DNA of 64,000 bases from Entamoeba histolytica HM-1:IMSS (Eukaryota; Evosea; Mastigamoebida; Endamoebidae). The notes under the pieces are model-generated. The model saw only the letters and a list, made by a program, of their open reading frames with translations. It had not been told where the DNA came from and made no database searches. The stretch is taken from the NCBI RefSeq assembly GCF_000208925.1, contig NW_001914912.1, forward strand, positions 6,079 through 70,078, in the 5' to 3' direction. Positions 30,309 through 40,372 of this stretch are shown here, in pieces (the first letter of the stretch is position 1; the number at the start of each line of letters is the position of its first letter). Both the position numbers and the translations under genes were made by a program.

Positions 30309-30983
30309 TTAAAGAGAAGAAATTGCTTGTTTTAATTGTTGAATTGCAACAGACATTGAACTTATCAAATCAGCATTCTTTGGGCTAGTAACTTCAATTT
30401 CTTTAACTAACTCATCAATTTTATGTTCAAGGATACATATTTGCATGTCTTTTGAATTATTTGTATTTGTTGAAGTAAATAATTTGAGAGGAGTCTTTCT
30501 AACATCTTTTGTTGTATCGGAAACATTACTCTCTCCTTTTCTTTGGTAAGAGTCAATTCCTTCTTTCTTTTTTCCTCTTCCTATTTGTTGTTCTTTTTGT
30601 TTTTCAATTGCCATCATTAACGCAATTTCTTCTTCATCGTCATCATCTTCATCACTTTCACTTGTATATTCTTTGAGTTGATGAATAGGTTCTTTCTTTT
30701 CTTCTGGAATTTTCTCATTTAAAGTAAGTTTGGTTTCTTCTGGAATAACCTCATCGTCTTGTCCTTTTGTAAGATACATTAATAAGTTATTACCATCTTC
30801 AACATAATATTTATCATCACAAAGTACACATATACATTTCTTTCCACCTCTTTCTCTCATTAAAGGAACAGTTGGATGATTTATACAACAACTACCTAAC
30901 ATCGTCCATCCTTGTAACAAGTATTTGCCTAATTTTTCACTTACCATATCCATTTTTAATTCTTCTTTTGTCTTTCCTTCCAT
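30309..30983 (-). CDS. ZNRD2/SSSCA1-like zinc-ribbon protein
   Basis: 224 residues. The N-terminal 60 residues match the SSSCA1 (autoantigen p27, ZNRD2) family: SEKLGKYLLQGWTMLGSCC, then HPTVPLMRERGGKKCICVLC. The zinc ribbon is formed by the CC pair and the C-x-C-x2-C cluster; one Cys of the usual first knuckle appears to be replaced by His. The middle is charged and low-complexity with an acidic run (SDEDDDDEEE). The C-terminal 50 residues form a predicted coiled coil. The molecular role of the family is not settled. It converges on the CUE/SKICH-like gene with 61 bases between them. Confidence 0.75.
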   Translation of the reverse strand: MEGKTKEELKMDMVSEKLGKYLLQGWTMLGSCCINHPTVPLMRERGGKKCICVLCDDKYYVEDGNNLLMYLTKGQDDEVIPEETKLTLNEKIPEEKKEPIHQLKEYTSESDEDDDDEEEIALMMAIEKQKEQQIGRGKKKEGIDSYQRKGESNVSDTTKDVRKTPLKLFTSTNTNNSKDMQICILEHKIDELVKEIEVTSPKNADLISSMSVAIQQLKQAISSL

Positions 30984-33549
30984 TTGAGTAAATGAGAGTG
31001 ATTTTTTAGATTTTCATTTAATGGTATTTCTATTCAATGTTGTTTATTATTCAAAGAGTGGTTCCACGTACGTATGACTAAAAATAAAACACTAAATTTC
31101 TGTAGCATTAAAAATTAATACAAAATAATAGAAGAAACTATTCTTCATTTTCTTTGACTAACTCTGACTTACTTTCTACAAGTGAAAAATATGTTAATTA
31201 AAGTAATTTGAGACAATAGTTTTGTTATTTTGTTGTAATTCTTGAAGTATTTTTATTCAACCTTTTATTTGTTTAAACAATGAATTGAGTATCTCATATC
31301 ATTTCCTTTTTCTTTATATGTGTTTTTTTATTTTAATTAATCAAGTATTTATAAGTGTTTTTTTTTAATTTTGTTGACTTGTTTATAATACTATTTACTG
31401 ACTTTGGGTATAATATATCATGTAAATAACAAGCATATTTGTCAATAGTTTAATAATAATATAATTCACATTCCTTTAAAATATTTAAAAAAACTATTTT
31501 ATCTTTTGAACATACTCTATTCAATTAATAATCAAATTAAAATACATTCTTTAAAAATTTTAAACGCTTACTTAATTAATACTGCCATGTTAAAATAAAA
31601 TAAAAAGAATATCTTTGTTAACACAACTATAAAATGTTAATAAACAAAAACAATATATAATTAAATCAACAAAGTCGTTAGGAGGATAAGCATTAATACG
31701 AAAAAAACTTAAAGTTTACGTAAATATTGTTAAAAACACAAAATAGCACATAGTGTTATCTATGAAAAACACATAAAATAGTATGATATTGTATTTTTAT
31801 TGTTTTAATAAGTAATATGCCTTATAAAAATAATAGAGTTGAGGCAATAAAATAATAGAAAAATTGTTAATTATGACAAAAAAAAAACAATACCACAAAA
31901 AATATTAAACGAAAATAGTTATAAAAGAGTGAATAAAAATATTCAACTACTCATTACTCGATGATCATTATATATAAATAACAATTGAAAAAATAAACAT
32001 GTTCAGTTGCTATTTTTGATTATAGAATTAATTTTATCATTATTAAATAACCAAGGATGACCAAATAAAAATAAACTATCATAAAGAAATAGTATAACTT
32101 AATTCATGAATATTCATCAATACTGTTTATCAAAAATATTAAAAATCTTTACTGAGGTGTACTATTTATAGAAACTAACTTGCTGAAAAACAACAAATAA
32201 AATATACTTATGTATTGGAGTAATATTTAACCAAATACAAATAGAAAAAAAAACAAAGGTAATAAAAGGTATTGAAAAATAACTTAGTAAAAGAATGTAT
32301 AAACACAAAAATAGAAAGAATCATAACATTTTGAATGTGGTAAGAGTTAAGTGCAAAGAAAACAAACAAATAATATAAAAAGAAAATGAAGAAATAATAA
32401 AAAGTAGAGAATAGAGAATATAAAGAAGAAAGAAGATAAAGAGTAATAAAAGAAGAAAACAAAGAAGAAATAAAAAGTGTATTTTTATTGTAAAAATTAG
32501 AAATATTCAATAAAAGTGTCTAATTTAATGATGTAAAATGATTAACAATATTTTATTAATGAAAAATATTTTACTCTTTTTTATGTTTATTATTTATATG
32601 TATAATTTAAACATGATGTTTATTATATATTCAATCATATGTGTTATGTTATTATATAACATATAATAAGTGATAAAATATAAATGAAAATGATATGAAT
32701 ATATGATATAGAATATAAAACAAAAGAATAATAAGAATAAATGATAAATAAAACGAGAAATGATAGTCAATGATATAATAATAAAATCAAAGTATAAAAG
32801 ATAAAATTAATATTAATATAAAACAAAAGAGAATAAATATAAAATGAAAATAGATATAAATGATAAGAATATAAAAAAGATGAAAAGATGAATATTCAAA
32901 TAATAAAATATATCTAAATAGAAAAGAATAACAATAAGAAAATCTAAATAATATAAACATAAAAATAATATAATAGGAATAATATAATAATATATAGATA
33001 ATAAGAAGAATACAATGATATAAATAATATAAACAAAGAAATAAATATAAAAATACGATAGATAAATAACATATAAATAAAAGAATAAAAATAATTAAAA
33101 CAATTAAATATGATTCATCAAATCATCTATTTCATTAATATTTCATACAGAATACAATTGATCATAAAATATAAACATAAATATATACAGATTATATATT
33201 TATCATATTTTTTATTTTTATTTAGGAGCAAAATATAATAAATGGAATATTCTATGGATGCAAATTTTTTTGCATCTTTTTTCTTTTTTGTAAATTATTT
33301 AGATGCATTTTTTCTTTGCTAATTTTCGTACTCACCAAAATATTAGAATATATAACAATTTCTATAAAATAAGAAATGTATTGAAATAGAAAAACTCCAT
33401 AAACAAATTTTTATTTAAAATGATGTTTACTACATATGAAATAATAAATGTTTATAAATTAAATTTAAATAAATATTGCCTTGCATCATTCCATTTTTAT
33501 TATAGTGTATTTAATCACTTTATTTATTATTTAATTCATATCATCTAAA
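30984..33549. other. 2.6-kb gene desert
   Basis: The largest gene-free stretch of the window. From about 32,200 to 33,110 the + strand is strongly A-rich with few C, and 32,395-32,480 is nearly all purine. The open frame at 32208-32510 on the minus strand is just the complement of that tract (Phe/Leu/Ser). From 32,640 to 33,100 quasi-repeats of AATATAA/ATGATA occur without a fixed unit. A perfect hairpin lies at 33257-33276. No tRNA, rRNA or known mobile element is recognised. Confidence 0.55.
33257..33276. repeat. 8-bp perfect hairpin followed by T-rich tract
   Basis: GATGCAAA (33257-33264) pairs with TTTGCATC (33269-33276) over a TTTT loop. A pyrimidine-rich run follows, and a second AGATGCA copy lies about 25 bases on. 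Role unknown. Confidence 0.5.
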
Positions 33550-34053
33550 ATGACTAACCAACTCATCAAAGAACTGTTTGAAGAAGGAAACAAGTTCATC
33601 CAACAACAAAAAGATCCAAAAATTATAGTATCACAATTCAATACTTTTATTCAAAAAAATTCACAGTCATATCAATTATTTATCAAATCTTTGGAAATAT
33701 CAGGATGTAAACATGTGAGTGATGGATTTTTTGCTTTTCATGGGAGTAGTGAAGCAGCAGTCAGATCAATTTGTGAAAATGGATTTGACCCAACAAAAAG
33801 ACAAGCAAAAGATGGTGATTATTTTGGAATTAACTCAACAACATCTGGACATCCATCCTATATGAAAGGAGGTAGTAATCATATGATGTTGGTTTTCATA
33901 TCATCAAAAAAGTTTAACACCGTAATAAGTGGTTGTTGTTATCGTGTTAACAACCCAACCGATTGTTCATACTCTTATTGCCTTCCATTATTTATCATTT
34001 CTTATGGAGTTAATCAACCTGTTACTTATCTTCCACCACAATTACCACTTTGA
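33550..34053 (+). CDS. Small PARP/ART-fold protein
   Basis: 167 residues. Residues about 55-167 have the order of a PARP-type ADP-ribosyltransferase core: FFAFHGSS (His 64 of the NAD-binding HG motif), VRSICENGFDPTK, then GDYFGINSTTSGHPSYMKGG (Tyr 91 and the conserved Ser), a strand MMLVFISS, and a terminal NQPVTYLP that corresponds to the closing QxxPxYL strand. The glutamate of classic poly-ADP-ribosylating enzymes seems absent; a hydrophobic residue (in LPLFIIS) takes its place, as in mono-ADP-ribosylating or inactive members. The first 50 residues are a helical extension. No signal peptide. Activity cannot be judged from sequence alone. Start is the first ATG, right after an AT-rich leader. 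Confidence 0.68.
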   Translation: MTNQLIKELFEEGNKFIQQQKDPKIIVSQFNTFIQKNSQSYQLFIKSLEISGCKHVSDGFFAFHGSSEAAVRSICENGFDPTKRQAKDGDYFGINSTTSGHPSYMKGGSNHMMLVFISSKKFNTVISGCCYRVNNPTDCSYSYCLPLFIISYGVNQPVTYLPPQLPL

Positions 34054-34299
34054 TTATAAGTTTTATCATTAACAATAAACTATAAATGAAAGATTTTTTT
34101 AATTTTTGTTTTTCTAAAATTCATTGTATTTTTTTGTTAGTTTTATTTTTAAACAATAATTTGTTATTTGTTTCTTGTTTTTCGTAACAATAAATTTTAT
34201 AAAAAATACTTGTTATTGACAATAATAACAAAAATTAGTAATGATTATACAACAATTAATAAATATTTATTAAACAAAATTAATAAAAAATCAAAGGAA

Positions 34300-35160
34300 T
34301 TAAGCTTGTTGGGCAAGTTTAGCAAGTTTGGCTTGAATGGCAGCCTTTCTTTGTTCAAGAGTGAGCTTCTTGGAGGTTGGGTATTTCTTGTGTTCCTTCT
34401 TTTCTTTCTTTTCAGCAGCTGGATTCTCTCTAATCTTCTTATGAGCTTCAATGTAGATGTTTTCAAGAGCTTCTGGTGCAATACCAGCAGCAATGAATCT
34501 ACCAAATTGTTTCTTGTAAAGATCAGCATCTTCACCAGAAAGATATTTCATATAAGCAGCAACGTGTCCACCAAGGATTCTGCTTCTAAGAGCTTCTTCA
34601 TTTTCTCCAGCACCAGCAAATCTGGTAGCAGAGTGTGGGACATATACTCCACCGTCACACATTCCCTTAAGGACAGCAAAGACTTTAGATCCAGTGGTAG
34701 TTCTAGCAAGTCCAACATCAAGAATGCATTTGAATGGTCTTCTTTCATCAACTTCTTCTGGAGTGTAATCTTCACCGAGTTTAGCAGCATCAGAAACTCC
34801 AACAAATTGTTTGTCCATACCAAGTTTTTGAAGAAGTCTTCTAGCAAGAAGAAGACCAGTACAGTAAGCAGCAGCATAATTAGTTAAACCTAATTTAACT
34901 CCATATCTTGGTAATTCATGTGAGTAAGCAGCACAAAGGATCTTATCACCAATAATTTCTGAGTAAGCAATTTGGGCAATGACAGTCTTATTGGTAATTC
35001 TAACAACAACTCTGTATTTTGGAGTCTTGAATTTATCTTTGTCTTGGAAGATCATCTTTCTTCTAGCATAGTAGTCGGTCTTTCCTTCTCTTCTTCTTCT
35101 GAATTGAGTTTGATATTTCTTGAAGTAAGCTCTGTTCTTGATAACCTTAAGGAATCCCAT
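34300..35160 (-). CDS. RPL5: 60S ribosomal protein L5 (uL18)
   Basis: 286 residues from the ATG at 35160; the open frame continues 42 bases upstream, but the conserved start is [16 protein letters not shown]. The N-terminal [13 protein letters not shown] motif and the [22 protein letters not shown] and [18 protein letters not shown] stretches identify eukaryotic L5, which binds 5S rRNA with L11 and joins the large subunit. The C-terminal tail is Lys/Ala-rich. Codon use is strongly biased, as for 14-3-3, and the gene has a long mirror frame on the other strand which is a shadow. A GAACT element is 29-33 bases upstream. Confidence 0.97.
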
Positions 35161-35188
35161 CTTAAGACTGGCAATTTTCAGTCCTTTT

Positions 35189-35193
35189 AGTTC
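35189..35193 (-). promoter_or_regulatory. GAAC-type element of RPL5
   Basis: GGAACT on the coding strand, 29-33 bases before the ATG, in a purine-rich leader. Motif and spacing only. Confidence 0.4.
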
Positions 35194-35444
35194 CTTTTTC
35201 AATTCGGGGTTTCTTCAAATTTGTGATTTTATTTGAAACGTGTAGCTAGGTTTTGTTCAAATGATTTTAAATTATTATTTTATGGTTTTTTTTTCTATTA
35301 AAATTAATTTCTTTTTTTTTATAAAAAATTATACAATTTTTATTGTTTTTTTTTTTCTTTTTTTATTTATTTTTTTATTTTTATTTTTTTGTTGTTAAAT
35401 TATTGAACTATTACAAATCTTTATTGAACATTTTCATAATTTTA

Positions 35445-35654
35445 ATGGAAAATGTCACAGATACTATGATCCACGTTGATGTGGATAATCATTATCAAGA
35501 AATGGAAAAGGTATTAAGAAAAGAAAAAATCACGAAAATAAGTTCAAGATTTAAAGCGCTGATTGTATTAATAACTGCTATTAGTATATTTATAATGATG
35601 TTTATCCCATTGTATCTCTTGAATGTTCTTGCAAAAAGAAGAGAAACACATTAA
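35445..35654 (+). CDS. Small single-span membrane protein
   Basis: 69 residues from the ATG at 35445; the upstream part of the open frame is a Phe-rich translation of a T-tract. The product has a charged N-terminal helix (about 15-40) and one hydrophobic segment (about 42-60) ending in the basic RRETH tail. The layout suggests a type II or tail-anchored membrane protein, perhaps a small component of a membrane complex. No family is recognised. It is short, so it may be a chance frame, but the clean charged-TM-charged layout argues for a real gene. Confidence 0.45.
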   Translation: MENVTDTMIHVDVDNHYQEMEKVLRKEKITKISSRFKALIVLITAISIFIMMFIPLYLLNVLAKRRETH

Positions 35655-35732
35655 TGATTAATAGTGTATGTTATATTATAATTAATATTCAAACTAGAAA
35701 GAAAAATAAAGTTATTTTAAGAGAGAATATAA

Positions 35733-38468
35733 TTAGTCAATTGAATTGATTAATAATTCTTTAATTATTGAAACAAAATTTGGTCTTTTGTTTGGGTTTT
35801 TATTCCAACACTGGACTAATAACTTCTTCATATCAATTGAGATATTTGTTAATGGAGGTCTTTCATTTAAAAAGCAAATTGCATTTTGTAAATCCTCAAT
35901 GGAAACGTATTGTTGAAATGGTTCATCCAATTCAAGTATTTGCCATGAGATAATACTAAAAGCATAGACATCAGCTGGTTTACCATATTTTTTCTTTAAA
36001 AAACGTTCTGGAGACATCCATTTATAAGAGCCTAAAATAACGTCTAATTTTTTTTCATTAACAAAAGCAGAAAGACCAAAGTCAGATATTTTAATAGTGA
36101 AATTATTTCCTATTAAAATATTTGCTGGTTTAAGGTCTCTATGAATTATTTTCAATTCATGAAGATATTTTAATCCTTTAGCAATTTCTAAAATCATTTT
36201 TAATTTATTTTCTTCATGAATAGACTTTTTAGTAATTAACTCTTCTAAATTTCCATTTATTGCCAATTCACTAATAATATAAAATGTTGATTCTTCATTT
36301 AATTTCATATTAACTGTAGCACCATATGTTTTAATAATATTTTCATGATGTAACAAACTCATAATAGCTATTTCTTGAAGAAAATCTTCACTTCTGAATT
36401 GATATGAATTTTCATTAAAGATTTTAATTGCAACTTTATTTCCTTTATAATATCCAGACTTAACACTTGCATAAACACCTCTTCCTAATTCTTTACCAAT
36501 TAATAATTCATTTTCATCAATTTTATTAAAATATTTTATTAAATTATTTCTTGATTTAAAAATTAATTTTTTTACATATTTTTCATTTTGTTCTGTTTGA
36601 ATTATTGAAGTATCTTCTGTTTTTACACAAATTTCTCCAAGAAATTTCAATGCACAATTTTCTAATTCTTTTTTATCATTTAAATGTTTAAATAATTCAG
36701 AAATATGTTGTTTATTAATAATCATCATTTCATTTAATTGTTCATTTTGAGAATGAAGATATTGTTCATAAATACCAAGTAATTCATCTTTTATAAAGTT
36801 AATATTATTAATATTATTTAATAATACTGAATGAAAATAATATAAACTACATTGAATATCTTTTGTTATTTTAAAATATCTCTTAAGAACCATTGCATTT
36901 TCTTTATTATTTTGATTTAAAGTAATCATTTTAATGTCATCTCTTTCAATTAAATTTTTAATAAATTTTAGAAATAATTTTTGAAATGATTCATTTCCAT
37001 CAAACATTTGTGAATGTCCAAGGAAATACATTAAATAAAATAAAAGACATCTTGTTGTTTTTTCTGTGAGATGGAAACTTTGATGATTTTCATTCTTTTC
37101 AATATTTCTTTCCCAAGGAAAATGAATATATTGAAAAAAATGAGTTAAATATTCTTTTAGTATTGGATTAGAACTTGTAATAATAAAATGAAATAAATCA
37201 ATATTTCCTTTAGAAATTGATTCAACTACATTTATTGAATTTATATGAATAATTTTATATTCTTTCATTTGATAATTACATGAAGGTATTTTATTATTTA
37301 ATAGTTTTTCAATTCTTTCGATATTTTTGAAATATCTAATTGATATTTCAATATTCCATATATTTTTAATATTATTATTTATAACATCATCAACTGTTTT
37401 TGTTTGATCAATTAATATCATTTTACATTCTTGAATTATAGTTAATATATAACAATCACATTCACTATTATTACCAACAAGATTTAATTCAATATAGTTT
37501 TTACAAATATCTAGAATAAATCCAATATGTTCAATATAGTCTTTACTATATGATGCTATAATAGTTATAAATAATGGTTTAATAATATTAATTATACTAT
37601 CATCTGTTTCTACTAAATTACAAATATATTTCCATGTTTCTATCATTACCTTTTTAGGACTTTGAATAATTTCATTATATCGACATATCATAAATCCAAT
37701 TTCTTTTATTTGTTTTCTTATAAATCGTTCTTTTTCATTTTCTTTAATGTTTCTCCAATAACTTTTAATAATTGTTATTCTTTTTAATAATGTATATTGT
37801 TCTAATGTTTTTATTTGACATTTAGAACATAAAACTTGAATTGCTAATGATATACTTCTTTTATTTTCTTCTGAACATTTATTTTCTATATTTTTTAATA
37901 ATTCACCAAGAACCATTCCAATTTCTTTATTCATTGGAAATAATAAACATTGTTCTAAACATTGTTTACATAATATTATATATAAATAATTACCAAAACA
38001 TAAATCCTTTATAATTCTTTCAAGAAGAGCTGAATAACTTATAATTTCAATCAAATTTTGTAATTCTCCTGTTTTTGTATTTAAAAAACTAATATTAATT
38101 GGAATTGAAATTGGTTTAGATATTAATTCGATTAAAAGTGTAAGTTCTTCAATTTTTTCACTTGTTTCAAGAATTTCTTTAATACTTTCAGCACTAACAA
38201 TAACATCTTCAAAGATATTTAATTTTGAAAAAATAAATTGGTATTCATTTACTATTTGTTCTATTTCATATGAATGAGGAAAAGGAAATAATTCAAATAT
38301 ATGTTCTTCAATATTTGGAATTTGATTTATTACTAAAACCATTCCACTTTTCATAGTATAATAAATCTCTTGTTTATTTTCTTTTTGGTATATTTTAACT
38401 TCACCATTATATTTACCATCAATAATATCTCCTTCAACAACAATACTGTCAAAACTTCTTGTTTCCAT
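35733..38468 (-). CDS. Tyrosine-kinase-like (TKL) protein kinase with ARM-like N-terminus
   Basis: 911 residues. The first 50 residues contain a MORN-like strand pair (GDIIDGKYNGEVKIYQ). Residues 60-640 are all-helical and resemble degenerate armadillo/HEAT repeats. The kinase domain lies at about 652-905: GRGVYASVKSG, VAIKIF, HRDLKPANIL, DFGLSAF, KWMSPERF, then the RPP and RPNF motifs that mark the TKL group. All catalytic residues are present. Entamoeba genomes encode many TKL kinases; the substrate and activator are unknown. Asn/Ile content is very high, as expected from the base composition. The start is the first ATG. Confidence 0.88.
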   Translation of the reverse strand: METRSFDSIVVEGDIIDGKYNGEVKIYQKENKQEIYYTMKSGMVLVINQIPNIEEHIFELFPFPHSYEIEQIVNEYQFIFSKLNIFEDVIVSAESIKEILETSEKIEELTLLIELISKPISIPINISFLNTKTGELQNLIEIISYSALLERIIKDLCFGNYLYIILCKQCLEQCLLFPMNKEIGMVLGELLKNIENKCSEENKRSISLAIQVLCSKCQIKTLEQYTLLKRITIIKSYWRNIKENEKERFIRKQIKEIGFMICRYNEIIQSPKKVMIETWKYICNLVETDDSIINIIKPLFITIIASYSKDYIEHIGFILDICKNYIELNLVGNNSECDCYILTIIQECKMILIDQTKTVDDVINNNIKNIWNIEISIRYFKNIERIEKLLNNKIPSCNYQMKEYKIIHINSINVVESISKGNIDLFHFIITSSNPILKEYLTHFFQYIHFPWERNIEKNENHQSFHLTEKTTRCLLFYLMYFLGHSQMFDGNESFQKLFLKFIKNLIERDDIKMITLNQNNKENAMVLKRYFKITKDIQCSLYYFHSVLLNNINNINFIKDELLGIYEQYLHSQNEQLNEMMIINKQHISELFKHLNDKKELENCALKFLGEICVKTEDTSIIQTEQNEKYVKKLIFKSRNNLIKYFNKIDENELLIGKELGRGVYASVKSGYYKGNKVAIKIFNENSYQFRSEDFLQEIAIMSLLHHENIIKTYGATVNMKLNEESTFYIISELAINGNLEELITKKSIHEENKLKMILEIAKGLKYLHELKIIHRDLKPANILIGNNFTIKISDFGLSAFVNEKKLDVILGSYKWMSPERFLKKKYGKPADVYAFSIISWQILELDEPFQQYVSIEDLQNAICFLNERPPLTNISIDMKKLLVQCWNKNPNKRPNFVSIIKELLINSID

Positions 38469-38740
38469 TAAAATAACTTTTTGAGTACAATCTTATTATT
38501 TCGTTTAGTTGCCTCTATCTATTTTATTTATAGAATATCTACTTATAATTTTGTTATTTTGTCTATCTTATCATTTTCGTTTTGACCCAAACAACTAAAA
38601 GAATTACAATAAAATATATGTTAAATTAATTCAAGTGTTTGTTGAATCCAAAAGTTTTCCATTTCTAATGGAATTTGTATGTCAGCAATTCTTTCACCTA
38701 CTGAATGAATAAATACTTATTGTACATTTACACAAAAAGA

Positions 38741-39166
38741 TTAATACAAACCCTCTTTAAATTGAGTTAGTCCATCATATAACACAGTAATTTTTTCTTT
38801 TTCTAAAGACATTTTTGATGCTATTTCCATAACTTTTCTTGGTGATAATTTATATCCATGTTCTAACCACTCAATTTTTGTTTTGATCCTATATTGTAAA
38901 TATACATTATTTGTTTGAATTTTACCAAAATAGACTGACACTTTTCCATTATATTCTTTTCATTTGTTATACTTAAATTTTCATGTTTTGGTGTCTTTTT
39001 TCTTCATTTTGACAATAATAATGACAAACAATTTTGGAGTTCCAAATACTTGAACTATAACTGTTCGTTGGTCATAAATTTTTTTAATGATAGATGGCCA
39101 AGGGATTTCACCATTCCCTATTTGGAAACGACACCAACAATGTTCTCCTTCTAAGAAATCACCCAT
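38741..39166 (-). CDS. Spliced PWWP-like small protein
   Basis: Exon 1 is 39030-39166 and exon 2 38741-38888, with a 141-bp intron (38889-39029, GTTTGT...TAG). The product has 94 residues. The N-terminal part GEHCWCRF, then PWPSIIKKIYDQRTVIVQVFGTPKL, matches the start of a PWWP domain, which binds histone tails or DNA through an aromatic cage. After the splice it continues IKTKIEWLEHGYKLSP and an amphipathic helix, in the position of the domain's C-terminal helices. The unspliced frame hits a stop within 30 codons of the WP motif. Splice sites are inferred; a shorter internal exon cannot be excluded. It would probably be a nuclear, chromatin-linked protein. Confidence 0.55.
38889..39029 (-). 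other. Probable intron in the PWWP-like gene
   Basis: 141 bp, donor GTTTGT, acceptor AATATAG. Longer than the other introns seen here. Removing it keeps the frame between the two exons. Confidence 0.55.
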
Positions 39167-39365
39167 TTGTTTTTCCTTTTGTCTTTTTTGAGATTTTTTT
39201 AATTATTTTTCTCAAAACGAAATTTTGTTTATATGACTTTAGAGAACCCTGATACTCTATTGAAATAATAAGAAAAGATGAATATGACAACAATAATAAG
39301 AATAAATAAATTACTTTTTTTTATTTCCTTTGTACTAAAATCTTTCTGAAAGAATAACAAGAAAA

Positions 39366-39665
39366 TTATTGTGGAAAGTAATATGGATATGGATAAGAAA
39401 ACAAATCTGGAGAAACCTCAAGCCATTCATTAATCCGAGCTACTTTTTCAAACCAATAAAAATTTTTAAAAAATCGTAAGTTGTAAGGTGTTAATGGTTG
39501 TTGTTCAGATTCATATGATGTATCTGAAGTTTCGTTTTCATCACTTGAATTTTCCCTAGTTTTCTCAATAGTATTAGAAGAGAAATATGAAGATGATTCT
39601 AATGATATTAATGATTCGTTGTAAGATTGTGACTTAGGATTTTCGGACAAAATGAAATCTTCCAT
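39366..39665 (-). CDS. Small acidic Ser-rich protein, unknown
   Basis: 99 residues. The first 60 are Ser/Glu/Asn-rich and acidic, and the remainder is aromatic: NLRFFKNFYWFEKVARINEWLEVSPDLFSYPYPYYF. No family is recognised. It has no signal peptide or membrane segment. A YPYPYYF end could be a docking or low-complexity tail. The reading frame is intact between two gene deserts; expression is not known. Confidence 0.5.
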   Translation of the reverse strand: MEDFILSENPKSQSYNESLISLESSSYFSSNTIEKTRENSSDENETSDTSYESEQQPLTPYNLRFFKNFYWFEKVARINEWLEVSPDLFSYPYPYYFPQ

Positions 39666-40372
39666 AATGTCCTTTACTCTTATTCAATTTTAAGATTCAT
39701 AAAGTTAATTTTTATTTAATTTTCTTTGATGTTAAACTCATCATTTCATTAATGTTGATTGAAATTTACTTTATTCTTCAATCTTTTTACTATTCATTTT
39801 TTATTATTCTTATTATTTTAATAATTTCTGAAAAGAATCTTTTTTGAGTCATTGAAGAGTTAAATAGAACCTCCTTTCTAAATTTTTATATTAATTTTTT
39901 TCATATATAATGATAAATGGATATAAGTAAATTTTAACATAGAAATTTAGTTGAAATTTAAGAGTTTAGTTTTATTATATTAAATGAATTAAAAAGAAGT
40001 AATGTAATTTTTGAATTTATGAGCATTGAATATTTAATACAAATTAGGTCAATTGATTAAATAATAAGTTCTATAAAAGAAACAAAAATAAAAATTAATC
40101 TATTGTTATGAAATTACAAAAACATCAATTTTCATCAAAACTGAAAGACAAAAATGGAAATTATTGAATCTTTGATAGAAATATTTTAAAAATAAAATTA
40201 TTGAAAATTAAAATAAAACAAAATGTCATTATTTGACATGAAAAAGAAATAATATTCTGAAACCAAAATATTCTAATTGTTTAAAAAATAGTTCATTTAA
40301 TAACCCTAAAAATGAGATGAGAAATAATCACTAAAAACTCAATAAAAATAATTGTAATAAAGAAATAAAATC
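39666..40372. other. AT-rich divergent intergenic region
   Basis: No open frame of note. T-rich on the left, A-rich on the right towards the ATG at 40373. No recognised repeat or RNA. Confidence 0.5.

Noticed and set aside
32208..32510. 100-residue minus-strand frame
   Set aside because: It is the complement of a purine-rich tract and yields only Phe, Leu, Ser and Tyr.
34168..34887. Long plus-strand frame opposite RPL5
   Set aside because: RPL5 is certain on the minus strand; codon bias leaves the other strand open.
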